Of a DNA stretch of 15,727 nucleotides, positions 1 to 7,183 are shown piece after piece. This DNA comes from Chlamydiota bacterium. Its GTDB lineage: Bacteria > Chlamydiota > Chlamydiia > Chlamydiales > Rhabdochlamydiaceae. The notes beneath the pieces are model-generated. The model was not told where the DNA came from. It worked only from the letters and a program-made list of their open reading frames with translations, and ran no database searches. The stretch is taken from positions 1 to 15,727 of the forward strand of contig JAAKFB010000007.1 in NCBI GenBank assembly GCA_011065235.1, in the 5' to 3' direction. A program made the position numbers and the translations under genes. Position 1 is the first letter of the stretch; each line of letters begins with the position of its first letter.

Positions 1-1
1 C

Positions 2-188
2 GGTTCAGATCTTGAGGATTTTTCCGCAGTAGATATTCCTGCAATATCTACAAGGGAAAATCATCGAGAGATGAATCGATTTTTCCCTCGAGGATTGCCC
101 AAGTTATTTCTTTACGGGCCCTATGTTCGATGCCCAAGAGGAAAGGACACTTGCCGAAACTCTTGAAGAATTCGACATAAATCTCTAG
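2..188 (+). pseudogene. possible broken 3' end of an unidentified gene
   Basis: No recognised gene. On the plus strand one frame is open from base 2 to a stop at 164-166. A second frame is open from about 75 to a TAG at 186-188 and gives a protein-like acidic tail ending in EERTLAETLEEFDINL. Joining the two frames near the T-run at 80-84 would give one continuous C-terminus that overlaps the last codons of convergent hldE. This could be a frameshifted gene end, or simply chance: the third plus frame is also open over much of the stretch, and the minus strand holds only a 24-codon ORF. I see no family signature. Low confidence. Confidence 0.25.
29..87. repeat. two adjacent hairpins downstream of hldE
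   Basis: Bases 29-37 (GTAGATATT) and 43-51 (AATATCTAC) form a perfect 9-bp stem with a 5-nt loop. Directly after it, GGGAAAA at 54-60 can pair with TTTTCCC at 81-87, and within it TCATC (61-65) pairs with GATGA (70-74) across a GAGA tetraloop. The pair lies about 100 nt beyond the hldE stop on the minus strand, where the long left-going gene run ends. They could slow or stop transcription, but neither stem is GC-rich and followed by a clean U-run, so they are not classical intrinsic terminators. Confidence 0.45.
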
Positions 189-1516
189 ACATTCGCTAAC
201 TGCGTAGGAGACTTCTCGAGGTCAATGAGCTTGCTCGCCTCGATTGCATAGATCTCAGCAGGTTCGATCAGATCGCAGAGATTCTTGAGGCTCGTGCATT
301 CTACGACGATAAAATCGACATCGGAAAGTGAGGAAAGCAGCGAGATAAATTCTCTATCGGGCTGGTGTCCGCGCAAATAGAGGACGAGTTTGTTTTCAGG
401 GTCCTTAGCGGCTAGCTTGCGCAAGCTTTTGAAAACTGCTGTCGACATCCCGTGATTGCTCTCTAAGCTCAGCACACTACATCGCTTGCCCTTGAGGGAC
501 TGCTGGAGTGCAAACATGTGCTGTCCATCGAAAATCTTGTTCTCGACGTCGAACTCCATGAGCCGATCAGCCATGTCGGAGAGATTGATCAGGGCGCAGC
601 CAATCCGCTCAATCGCCATTCCAGCTGCAATGTTAGCCAGCTGGGCGGCATAGCGGATATCGAGACCATTGGCAAGGGCAACGCTCAACATTGAAAGGAC
701 AGTATCACCTGCGCCTGTGACATCTTTCACCTCTTTAGAACGGACCGGGAAATCAAACCGATCGCCATTGCGATTGAACAGTGAAATCCCCTCTTGAGAA
801 CGGGTGATCAATAGTTGCTCGACTCCGCAAGTTTTGAGAATCGTGGCCGATACTTCATCGAGGGAAATTTCTTGGGGAAGACGTGCAGCTGCATACGCTT
901 CCGAAAGATTCGGTTTAATAATAGTCGCACCGCGGTACTTGGTAAAATCGATTCCCTTTGGGTCGACAATGACTGGCACATGGCGCGCTTTGGCCATTTC
1001 AATCACCACACCTAAAAGTGTATGGGATAGAAATTCCTTTCCATAATCGGAGATCGCCACAATTTGGCAATCTTCCATCAAGTCGGGAAGCTTGCGGATC
1101 ACTTCCTGCTCGAGCTCTTCTGGAAGGGAGGTAATCGTCTCAAAATCGACGCGCAGCACTTGTTGGGAATCGGCAATAAATCGGTTTTTCACCGGTGTTT
1201 TATAGCGTTTCTGATAAACAAGTCCACCGACATCTACCATTTCGTTTTCTAAGGCGTTGCGGATTTCTTCTCCTGCAAAGTCCCGGCCCACACGTCCCAC
1301 AACGGTGACTTGTGCTCCAAGAGATCGCAAATTGAGGACCACGTTCCCCGCTCCACCTGGGAGACTCTCTTCCTTGTGGGCATTGAGCACAGAGACGGGA
1401 GCTTCTGGTGAAATCCGTTGGATTTTTCCCGTCGTGTAGGTATCTAACATGAAATCCCCGATCACCAGAACTTTTGCCGGGCCGAGCCTACTGAGCATTC
1501 CTATGAGTTTTACCAT
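185..1516 (-). CDS. hldE: bifunctional-type heptose kinase HldE with degenerate adenylyltransferase domain
   Basis: Residues 1 to about 322 are a PfkB/ribokinase-family D-glycero-beta-D-manno-heptose-7-phosphate kinase. It has the N-terminal GDFMLD (20-25) and RISPEAPV (34-41) signatures, PGGAGNV at 53-59, DPKG at 185-188 and the catalytic anion-hole motif GAGDT at 268-272. This is the kinase half of HldE in ADP-heptose synthesis for the LPS core (cytoplasm). Residues about 325-443 match the position and outline of the HldE adenylyltransferase domain: the late stretch DVDFIVV followed by a leucine-rich segment resembles the AVDWVV region. However, the usual NGCFDILHAGH motif is replaced by a stretch containing SNHGM (353-357), so HxGH is missing. 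Only the kinase activity is therefore well supported. The ATG at 1514-1516 overlaps the end of hldD by 7 nt, indicating translational coupling. A second in-frame Met at residue 7 is possible. The whole is a little shorter than the roughly 475 residues usual for two-domain HldE. Confidence 0.88.
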   Translation of the reverse strand: MVKLIGMLSRLGPAKVLVIGDFMLDTYTTGKIQRISPEAPVSVLNAHKEESLPGGAGNVVLNLRSLGAQVTVVGRVGRDFAGEEIRNALENEMVDVGGLVYQKRYKTPVKNRFIADSQQVLRVDFETITSLPEELEQEVIRKLPDLMEDCQIVAISDYGKEFLSHTLLGVVIEMAKARHVPVIVDPKGIDFTKYRGATIIKPNLSEAYAAARLPQEISLDEVSATILKTCGVEQLLITRSQEGISLFNRNGDRFDFPVRSKEVKDVTGAGDTVLSMLSVALANGLDIRYAAQLANIAAGMAIERIGCALINLSDMADRLMEFDVENKIFDGQHMFALQQSLKGKRCSVLSLESNHGMSTAVFKSLRKLAAKDPENKLVLYLRGHQPDREFISLLSSLSDVDFIVVECTSLKNLCDLIEPAEIYAIEASKLIDLEKSPTQLANV

Positions 1517-2484
1517 CGCTTATCCTCTAAAAGGTATCCTTGGACATAGTCTTTGACTGCGTCTTCAATGTTATAGATCACAGCGTGTCCATGTTTTTCG
1601 AAATATTTTTGCATATCTGCGCACGTATAGTTTTGGTATTGCGAGACGAGGCTCTTTGGCATGTCCACGTACGCAATGTTCTTCTTTTTCCCCGCTGCTT
1701 GGAATAAAGCACTTGCAAGCTGATTCCACGTGGTCGGTTCTCCCCTGCCAATATTAAAAATTCCGCAAATATTATTGAACAAAAAATCACACGTCATGCG
1801 TGCTGCATCTTTGACATAAATAAAATCGCGGCACTGGTCCCCATCGGAAAAACGCTCTGGATCAGATGATTTGAAAAGATGCACCACTCCTTCTTGCTCT
1901 ATTTTTGGAAGCATCTTGAAAACCATCGACGCCATATGGCCTTTGTGGTTTTCATTCGGTCCAAAGACATTGAAGTACTTAAGTCCGACGATCTGATCGA
2001 GATAGCCCCGTTGCTTCACCCAAAGATCGAATAGGTGTTTGGAAAATCCATAGAGATTGAGCGGGCGTAATGCGTCTAATTGGTCAATGTCATCGGAAAA
2101 GCCCTGGCTTCCGTCGCCATAGGTCGCAGCTGATGATGCATAGATAAAGCGGATACCATTCTCGAGGGCGATCTTGCACAATTTCTGTGTGTAGCGGAAA
2201 TTGTTCTCCATCAAAAAATTGCCGTCTTTTTCAAGCGTATCTGAACATGCTCCGAGGTGGATGATGCCTCCCACTTCGCCTGCTCGATTTTCTAGCCAAG
2301 AAAACAAGGTGTGTTTGGAAATGAAGTCTTCGAACTTTTTTCCGAAGAGGTTTTTCCACTTTTCAGTAGTTTCAATATCGTCGACAAGAAGAAGACGATG
2401 ATATCCTAAGTCATTGAGATGACGGGTGACAGCTGAACCGATAAAACCGGCAGCCCCCGTAATCACGAGAATGCGATCTTTCAT
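1510..2484 (-). CDS. hldD: ADP-L-glycero-D-manno-heptose 6-epimerase
   Basis: Extended short-chain dehydrogenase/reductase that converts ADP-D-glycero- to ADP-L-glycero-D-manno-heptose, the last step before heptosyltransferases build the LPS inner core. The NADP-binding Rossmann loop GAAGFIG is at 10-16, HLGACSDT at 76-83, SSAATYG at 117-123, and the catalytic YGFSK (Tyr145, Lys149) follows. NVFGPNE in the second half is typical of the HldD subfamily. At 324 residues the length is normal. It lies 21 nt after ispE and overlaps hldE by 7 nt, so hldD and hldE form a heptose pair appended to the ribosomal/isoprenoid run. All catalytic motifs look intact, in contrast to the damaged second domain of the neighbouring HldE. 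Confidence 0.95.
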   Translation of the reverse strand: MKDRILVITGAAGFIGSAVTRHLNDLGYHRLLLVDDIETTEKWKNLFGKKFEDFISKHTLFSWLENRAGEVGGIIHLGACSDTLEKDGNFLMENNFRYTQKLCKIALENGIRFIYASSAATYGDGSQGFSDDIDQLDALRPLNLYGFSKHLFDLWVKQRGYLDQIVGLKYFNVFGPNENHKGHMASMVFKMLPKIEQEGVVHLFKSSDPERFSDGDQCRDFIYVKDAARMTCDFLFNNICGIFNIGRGEPTTWNQLASALFQAAGKKKNIAYVDMPKSLVSQYQNYTCADMQKYFEKHGHAVIYNIEDAVKDYVQGYLLEDKRW

Positions 2485-2505
2485 GGATTCAATATAGCTT
2501 AAGGA

Positions 2506-3291
2506 TTAAATTTTGTACCAGCTTCGTTCATTGCGATACAAAAAACGTGCAGGAAAAAACGTGGTATCCACAAGTTGAGGTTGTTTGATCGAACCAAAAC
2601 AGAAAAATGCCGTTCCACTTCCCGTCATTTGTACGCGCTCAAATCCCAAACCAAAAAGATCGGCTTTGAGTTGCTTTAATGGGGGAACGAGTTTGAATGC
2701 TACATTTTCGAGATCGTTGAGAGCGTGGGAGTCAAGAGATTCCAAATTGAGCGCTTGAAAAACGGCTTTTGTGGAAAGACCTGCTTTGGGTTTCGCGATC
2801 CAAAGGGGCTTGGCCTCTACAGGTGGTAGAGGAGTGAGAATCTCCCCAATCCCCTCGCAGTAAGCCCGTCCATGAGAGAAGAAAAAAGCAACATCCGCTC
2901 CGAGCTCTGCAGCCCACTTTGTGAGTGTTTCTTCATCAATGCCTGTTTGCATGAGCTGATTGAGCCCCCATAGCGCTGTGGCGGCATTACTACTACCTCC
3001 ACCGAGGCCTGCTTCTAGAGGAATTTTCTTCTCTAGTTTGAAGGAAAACGGTTGATCGATTCCCGTTTTTTCACGAAAGAGATCCGCAACGCGCAAGACG
3101 AGATTGGAAGAGTCGATAAAAACATTACAAGAGAAGGTCTCTTTTTCTGCTAGAGAAAGAGTGAGCGTATCACAAAGATCGATCGCCTGATAGAGGGAGG
3201 AGATCTCGTGATAGCCATCCGGGCGCCTTTTCAGCACCCGGAAAAACAAATTGAGTTTTGCAGGTGATAGAAGTGTTAACCGATCATCCAC
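2506..3291 (-). CDS. ispE: 4-diphosphocytidyl-2-C-methyl-D-erythritol kinase
   Basis: GHMP-superfamily kinase of the non-mevalonate (MEP) isoprenoid pathway. It phosphorylates CDP-methylerythritol in the cytoplasm, feeding undecaprenyl phosphate and quinone synthesis. Seen in the sequence: the N-terminal PAKLNLFF (10-17), RPDGYHEI (23-30), the ATP-binding PLEAGLGGGSSNAA (91-104), GADVAFF (131-137) with the probable catalytic Asp133, and a C-terminal TGSGTAFF glycine motif. Length is 261 residues, slightly short because the C-terminus is trimmed compared with the approximately 283-residue E. coli protein. The start overlaps the end of rplI by 8 nt, so translation is probably coupled. The rplI-ispE order is the same as in Chlamydia trachomatis. 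Confidence 0.95.
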   Translation of the reverse strand: MDDRLTLLSPAKLNLFFRVLKRRPDGYHEISSLYQAIDLCDTLTLSLAEKETFSCNVFIDSSNLVLRVADLFREKTGIDQPFSFKLEKKIPLEAGLGGGSSNAATALWGLNQLMQTGIDEETLTKWAAELGADVAFFFSHGRAYCEGIGEILTPLPPVEAKPLWIAKPKAGLSTKAVFQALNLESLDSHALNDLENVAFKLVPPLKQLKADLFGLGFERVQMTGSGTAFFCFGSIKQPQLVDTTFFPARFLYRNERSWYKI

Positions 3292-3751
3292 CAGTCTTTT
3301 CTTCTGGAGCGATCTCGATTGTAATTTTTGCAGGCACTCCCTCTTTCAATTTCAGCTCCACTTCATGAACACCGATTTTTTTGATCCCTTTGGGAAGAAT
3401 CACATTGCGGCGATCTAAAACGATGTTGAGTTGGTCTTTGAAAAATCCCACCACATCTTGCGCCGAAACAGAGCCATACATGTGGCCTTCTGCGTCGATT
3501 TTCACTTGTGTTTTGAGAACTTTTCCGACGAGTTCTTTCGCGAGTGCTACAGCATCTTTCTTATCGGTGACCGCTTTTTTCGTACGCTCTTCTTTCAAGC
3601 GTTCTTGAAGGCGGACGAGGTGTTTTTCGGCGATGATCGCCTTCTTTTGAGGAAAGAGGAAATTACGCGCAAAGCCCGGTTTTACAGAAACGATATCTCC
3701 GCTGCGCCCCACTCCATCAACGTCATCTAAAAGTAGTAGTTGGTTTTTCAT
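3284..3751 (-). CDS. rplI: 50S ribosomal protein bL9
   Basis: The large-subunit protein bL9 binds 23S rRNA near the L1 stalk and has two globular domains joined by a long helix. The N-terminal domain is clear: MKNQLLLLDDVDGVGRSG, then VKPGFARNFLFP at about 24-35. A charged helical linker (about 45-75, rich in K, R and E) and a C-terminal domain with KIGVHEVELKL follow. Length is 155 residues, close to the usual 147-150. A Shine-Dalgarno AAGGAG precedes the ATG and overlaps the rpsR stop codon. It is the third ribosomal gene of the rpsF-rpsR-rplI set. Confidence 0.97.
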   Translation of the reverse strand: MKNQLLLLDDVDGVGRSGDIVSVKPGFARNFLFPQKKAIIAEKHLVRLQERLKEERTKKAVTDKKDAVALAKELVGKVLKTQVKIDAEGHMYGSVSAQDVVGFFKDQLNIVLDRRNVILPKGIKKIGVHEVELKLKEGVPAKITIEIAPEEKTGG

Positions 3752-3760
3752 CTAATCTCC

Positions 3761-4003
3761 TTATTCGCTAGCAACAAACGGCAAAAGAGCCATGTAGCGT
3801 GCTTTCTTAATTGCTCTGGTCAACATTCTCTGATGGCGTAGAGAAACCCCTGTAATACGACGGGGGATAATTTTCCCTCTCTCTGTCACAAATTGCGAGA
3901 GTGTATCGATATTTTTGTAATCAATGTGTTTGATTCCAGCTGCTGTGAAAGGACAGCTCTTGCGACGCTTGCCAAACACAGAATCTCCATTGCGTTTACC
4001 CAT
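3761..4003 (-). CDS. rpsR: 30S ribosomal protein bS18
   Basis: The small-subunit protein bS18 forms a heterodimer with bS6 on the 16S rRNA central domain. Conserved blocks are KSCPF (residues about 15-19), [12 protein letters not shown], and the RNA-binding stretch [19 protein letters not shown] followed by [13 protein letters not shown]. Length is 80 residues, normal. AGGAG lies 10 nt before the ATG, and the gap to rpsF is only 12 nt. Confidence 0.97.
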   Translation of the reverse strand: MGKRNGDSVFGKRRKSCPFTAAGIKHIDYKNIDTLSQFVTERGKIIPRRITGVSLRHQRMLTRAIKKARYMALLPFVASE

Positions 4004-4015
4004 GATTATGGACTC

Positions 4016-4360
4016 CTATTCAACTTTTTGTAATGGTTTGAATTCAATTTTTTCAGGAACACTTTCCGCTCGTATGTTCATGAAACGGATCAAGTCTTCG
4101 TTGAGCTGATATTCACGCCAAAGCTCTGGCATGCTCGATGAACTTGCAGTGAAGTAGATCAGATAATAATACCCTTCACGACGCCCATTGATTTCATAAG
4201 CCAGCTTTTTGCGCCCCTGATTAAATGTTTGTTTCACTTCTCCTGCGTGCTGCTGTATAGAAGCTGTGATCTTTTCGATCGCTTTATTGCGTGCATCTTC
4301 ACTCAGGTTAGCGCTTAATATATACATCCCCTCGTAGAGGTGTTCTCTTGCTTTTGCCAT
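4016..4360 (-). CDS. rpsF: 30S ribosomal protein bS6
   Basis: Small-subunit protein bS6, the partner of bS18. The alpha-beta ferredoxin-like fold is recognisable from YEGMYILSANL near the start, GRKKLAYEINGRREGYYYLIYF in the centre and LNEDLIRFMNIRAE near the end (RHMV-like in E. coli). Length is 114 residues. The gene begins 11 nt after pth. Its Shine-Dalgarno TAGGAG overlaps the pth stop codon, leaving no room for the S6:S18-binding leader RNA found upstream of rpsF in many bacteria. The pth-rpsF-rpsR-rplI order matches Chlamydia. Confidence 0.96.
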   Translation of the reverse strand: MAKAREHLYEGMYILSANLSEDARNKAIEKITASIQQHAGEVKQTFNQGRKKLAYEINGRREGYYYLIYFTASSSSMPELWREYQLNEDLIRFMNIRAESVPEKIEFKPLQKVE

Positions 4361-4371
4361 TTGTAATACTC

Positions 4372-4938
4372 CTACTTGTTCGTCTTTTGCATGGCTGCTT
4401 CATTTCCTTCCGTGAGCCAAAGCTCTAAGGCCTCAATCGCACTGGCCACAACATCGGGAAGCGCTCTCTGCTCTTCTTGTGAAAACTTACTGAGGACATA
4501 ATCGGCGAGATCTCCCTCTTCGCGATTGCTCACTCCGATCCGCAGGCGAGAGTACTCTTGCGTCCCCAAATGCGCCTCGATACTTCTCAGCCCATTGTGT
4601 CCCCCACAACTGCCCTGTGCTCTCAGACGGAGCTGCCCAAAAGGGAGAGCCACGTCATCGGTGACTACAATCACCCGTTCGATGGGAATTTTGTAGTAAT
4701 CGGCACACTTTCTCACTGCTATCCCACTTTCATTCATGTAAGTCAGCGGCAGGAGCAGGTACGCTTTTTTGTCTCGTATATTCCCCTCGCTCAAACTCCC
4801 TTTAGCGCGAACCAAAGAAGGGCGAAAAGTGATCCCTAGTTTTGCAGCTAAGGCCTTGATTACTCGAAACCCCACATTATGGCGGGTGTCATCATAGGTC
4901 TTACCCGGGTTGCCAAGGCCAACAATTAAATACGTCAT
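4372..4938 (-). CDS. pth: peptidyl-tRNA hydrolase
   Basis: Releases tRNA from peptidyl-tRNAs that drop off the ribosome. All active-site residues are visible: Asn10 in GLGNPG (7-12), catalytic His20 in TRHNVGF (18-24), Asn69 in TYMNESG, Asp94 in VTDDVALP, and Asn115 in GGHNGL. Length 188 residues is normal for the bacterial Pth family. The ATG overlaps the stop codon of rplY by 4 nt (ATGA), so the two are translationally coupled, as expected for the rplY-pth pair found in many bacteria. Confidence 0.97.
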   Translation of the reverse strand: MTYLIVGLGNPGKTYDDTRHNVGFRVIKALAAKLGITFRPSLVRAKGSLSEGNIRDKKAYLLLPLTYMNESGIAVRKCADYYKIPIERVIVVTDDVALPFGQLRLRAQGSCGGHNGLRSIEAHLGTQEYSRLRIGVSNREEGDLADYVLSKFSQEEQRALPDVVASAIEALELWLTEGNEAAMQKTNK

Positions 4939-5492
4939 CTCTTCGCAATCACAGCAACCACTTCATCGGCAACAGTCATGGGTTTTACCCCTTTTGGCAT
5001 TGCAAGATCCGACAAACGCTTCGATTGCCTCATCTTCAAATCGCGAATATCCAATTTAAAATCCGTCGGGATATCTTTGGGTGCACACTTCACTTTCACT
5101 TTGCGGATCACTTGGCGCAAAAATCCACCCAATTTGATCCCAGCGCACTCTTCTTGTCCGACACATTCGATCGGGACCAAAACTGTCACTGGTGTATCGT
5201 CTACTAGCTCCATGAAATCGAGGTGAATCACCCGATAGGTCGTCCGATCGTACTGCACGTCCTTGACAAGCGCTTTTGTCTTTTTCTCATCCAAATCCAG
5301 TGAAAACACGGTTGTGGACAGATACCCTTGTTTGATGCTTCTCAAGGCAGCTTCAAATTGTGCTGTATCGATTTCGATCGATTGCCCGGGTTTGCCAGGA
5401 GAGTAAAAGACAGCGGGAATGCTCCCATCGCGGCGTGCTTGCTTCGTAGCGCCTTTTGTCTCTCCCACTCTTTTCTTTGCGGTCAGCTTCAT
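4935..5492 (-). CDS. rplY: 50S ribosomal protein bL25 (Ctc/TL5 form)
   Basis: 5S rRNA-binding protein of the large subunit, long (TL5/Ctc) form. The N-terminal 5S-binding domain includes GATKQARRDGSIPAVFY (residues about 14-30) and is followed by YDRTTYRVIHLDFMEL and a C-terminal beta domain starting near PVTVLVPIE. Length 185 residues fits the two-domain form. GGAG is placed 7 nt before the ATG. A 33-nt gap containing a seven-base T-run (on the coding strand) but no hairpin separates it from the prs stop, so read-through from prs is likely. Confidence 0.95.
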   Translation of the reverse strand: MKLTAKKRVGETKGATKQARRDGSIPAVFYSPGKPGQSIEIDTAQFEAALRSIKQGYLSTTVFSLDLDEKKTKALVKDVQYDRTTYRVIHLDFMELVDDTPVTVLVPIECVGQEECAGIKLGGFLRQVIRKVKVKCAPKDIPTDFKLDIRDLKMRQSKRLSDLAMPKGVKPMTVADEVVAVIAKR

Positions 5493-5525
5493 TGAATTTC
5501 TCCAAATTCGTTACAAAAAAACTTA

Positions 5526-6446
5526 TTATGGCAGAGAGGAAATGGACTTGGCCGAGAGAATAGATTCAATGGCCAGACTAAAAAGAGGGGCAACCGACAC
5601 CGACTCAATCATCGGATCCTCAATAAGGGGAACCGTGTTGGTTACAACCATCTTTTCAATCGCACTTCCTTTTAACGCCCCTTCTGCCAATAGCCCGTGG
5701 GTGGCCATGGCAAAGACTTTTACGGCTCCCGCATTTTGACAAACGCGAGCAGCTGTCTTGAGCGTCTCACCTGTGGTTACCATATCGTCAACGAGAAGTA
5801 TCGACTTCCCCTCGACATTGCCAATTAAGGCTCCTGGCTCCACATGTTCTGCATCCACGCGACGCTTATCCACAACGGCAAAATCGGCATTCACCTCTTT
5901 TGCAAAACCCTCTGCGAGCCGGATGCTACCTAGATCGGGCGCGACGACTACATAGTCCGCAAGTCCCCAATCTTTCACTGCTTTTTTCAGCACCGAGCGC
6001 CCATGGAGATGATCGACGGGAATGTCGAAAAACCCCTGAATTTGCTCTGCATGCAAATCCATTGTCAGCACCCGATTTGCACCCGCTGTTTGCAGCAAAT
6101 CTGCAACCAGCTTGGCAGTGATCGGCACCCGCCCCTTGTCTTTTCGATCCTGCCTGGCATACCCAAAGTAGGGCATCACGACATTGATCGATTTTACAGA
6201 GGCTCGTTTCAAAGCATCGATTAATATCAACAATTCCATGAGATAGTGGTTGGGACGCCGTGCGATCGTCTGCAGAACGAAAGCATCCCGACCGCGGACA
6301 TTGTCTAAAATTTCAACGCCTATCTCGCCATCTGGAAATGTCAATAGGGAAATCTTTCCCAAGTCAGTTTGGAGCGCCCGTGCGATTTGCTTAGCGAGCT
6401 CCGGGTGGGAGCTGCCTGAAAATAAACAAAATGCTTGACTATCCAC
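5526..6446 (-). CDS. prs: ribose-phosphate pyrophosphokinase, GTG start
   Basis: Makes PRPP from ribose 5-phosphate and ATP for nucleotide, NAD and amino-acid synthesis. Seen: TFPDGEIGVEI and NVRGRDAF early, PYFGYARQDRK (92-101), DLHAEQIQGFF (130-140), the catalytic KRR with Lys194 and Arg196, and the PRPP loop DDMVTTGET (220-228). I chose GTG at 6444-6446 because GAAGG lies just upstream and because it puts the catalytic pair at 194/196, the numbering I recall for E. coli Prs. A TTG one codon earlier is also possible. The frame stays open upstream through the tRNA-Gln gene to an ATG at 6542, but that extension is only the tRNA sequence read as protein. Length 306 residues, near the usual 315. 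The gene follows the tRNA by 23 nt. Confidence 0.95.
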   Translation of the reverse strand: MDSQAFCLFSGSSHPELAKQIARALQTDLGKISLLTFPDGEIGVEILDNVRGRDAFVLQTIARRPNHYLMELLILIDALKRASVKSINVVMPYFGYARQDRKDKGRVPITAKLVADLLQTAGANRVLTMDLHAEQIQGFFDIPVDHLHGRSVLKKAVKDWGLADYVVVAPDLGSIRLAEGFAKEVNADFAVVDKRRVDAEHVEPGALIGNVEGKSILLVDDMVTTGETLKTAARVCQNAGAVKVFAMATHGLLAEGALKGSAIEKMVVTNTVPLIEDPMIESVSVAPLFSLAIESILSAKSISSLP

Positions 6447-6469
6447 CAAACCTTCTTTTTCAGTAAAAC

Positions 6470-6541
6470 TTGGGGTGGAAGGATTCGAACCTCCGCATGG
6501 CGGTACCAAAAACCGCTGCCTTACCGCTTGGCGACACCCCA
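6470..6541 (-). tRNA. trnQ: tRNA-Gln (UUG anticodon)
   Basis: A 72-nt cloverleaf folds fully. The acceptor TGGGGTG pairs with CACCCCA, including the weak U1-A72 pair typical of tRNA-Gln. The D-arm is GCC/GGC, the anticodon arm GCGGT-TTTTGGT-ACCGC with TTG at 34-36, and the T-arm GGAGG-TTCGAAT-CCTTC with one G-U pair. The discriminator is A at 6470. The CCA end is not encoded, so CCA-adding enzyme is needed. In Chlamydia, Gln-tRNA is made by amidation of Glu-tRNA(Gln) by GatCAB; whether that holds here cannot be seen. The tRNA is probably processed from a precursor that also carries prs. Confidence 0.97.
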
Positions 6542-6557
6542 TCTACTAAAGGAGATA

Positions 6558-6586
6558 AGAATAGCCTGAATAAGAATAAATTGCAA
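6558..6586 (-). promoter_or_regulatory. sigma70-type promoter for tRNA-Gln/prs run
   Basis: On the minus strand TTGCAA (6581-6586) and TATTCT (6558-6563) are separated by exactly 17 nt. The predicted start lies near 6551, about ten bases before the tRNA. The site fits entirely in the 50-nt gap after the upstream gene, and no comparably clear promoter was noticed before rplY or the later genes. Confidence 0.6.
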
Positions 6587-6592
6587 TCAGAC

Positions 6593-7183
6593 CTATTGTT
6601 TAAAACGACGTGAAGCCTGAAAATGTTCAATCACAGGATTTTCTACTGTTGCACAGTCCCCCGGATGATCAAAAATTTTTGCATAAGAAAGGGGCATGGG
6701 GGCCACCCGGGCGCGATTCTTTGCGATCGCCTCTCGCAGGGCGATTTGGTCCCAGAACTCTTCCTTGCGCGCTGGGTCTAAAAGAATTTCATGACATTTG
6801 CCAATCCACTCTCTCACAAGCCTCTTCCCTGCCTCAGAGGGGCGGACGAAAACTGTAGAGGAGATCACCTTTGAAGGGTGGTCTGCAGCCAGCCCCTCAT
6901 CCATCCGAACGGCCAGGTCCGCCTCAAAAGCAGCTTGCCATGTTGGCGCCCTTGCAAAAACTCCATCGGCATCAACCCAAAGCAGAGGCTGATTCAATTC
7001 TTCGAGTTTTTGTAAGATGAAAAAAGGCTTATACGCACAGTTGAGCTCCCAGCTTCCAAACGACTCGACCCCCTCGATGGCAACCTCGAGGCCAAATTTC
7101 TCGCACGATGCGATCAAATTCTGCACTTCGAGTTGATAAGGAGTATTTGCTGTATAAAAGGAAATAATTACAGGAAAGTCCAT
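6593..7183 (-). CDS. putative small GT-A-type glycosyltransferase
   Basis: A 196-residue protein that resembles the nucleotide-diphospho-sugar transferase fold. It has an N-terminal beta strand (VIISFYTANTPY), a central hydrophobic strand ending in the metal/nucleotide-sugar motif LLWVDADGVF with DAD at 71-73, a STVFVRPS strand (109-116), an acidic helix with FWDQIAL (143-149), and a late His in IEHFQ. This order (DxD, then DQ, then a late His) is common in such transferases. The sugar donor and acceptor cannot be inferred. No signal peptide or membrane segment is seen, so it is probably cytoplasmic. It starts 22 nt from the divergent glgA start and has only a poor ribosome binding site. The stop lies next to the tRNA-Gln promoter. 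Function assignment is by fold-level pattern only. Confidence 0.6.
   Translation of the reverse strand: MDFPVIISFYTANTPYQLEVQNLIASCEKFGLEVAIEGVESFGSWELNCAYKPFFILQKLEELNQPLLWVDADGVFARAPTWQAAFEADLAVRMDEGLAADHPSKVISSTVFVRPSEAGKRLVREWIGKCHEILLDPARKEEFWDQIALREAIAKNRARVAPMPLSYAKIFDHPGDCATVENPVIEHFQASRRFKQ

Noticed and set aside
5493..5525. Terminator between prs and rplY suggested by the T-run on the coding strand
   Set aside because: There is a seven-base T-run, but I find no stem before it, so intrinsic termination is not supported.
6447..6542. N-terminal extension of Prs starting at an ATG at 6542
   Set aside because: These codons are the tRNA-Gln gene plus its short spacer read as protein. 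The conserved Prs sequence begins at the GTG at 6446, which has its own ribosome site.
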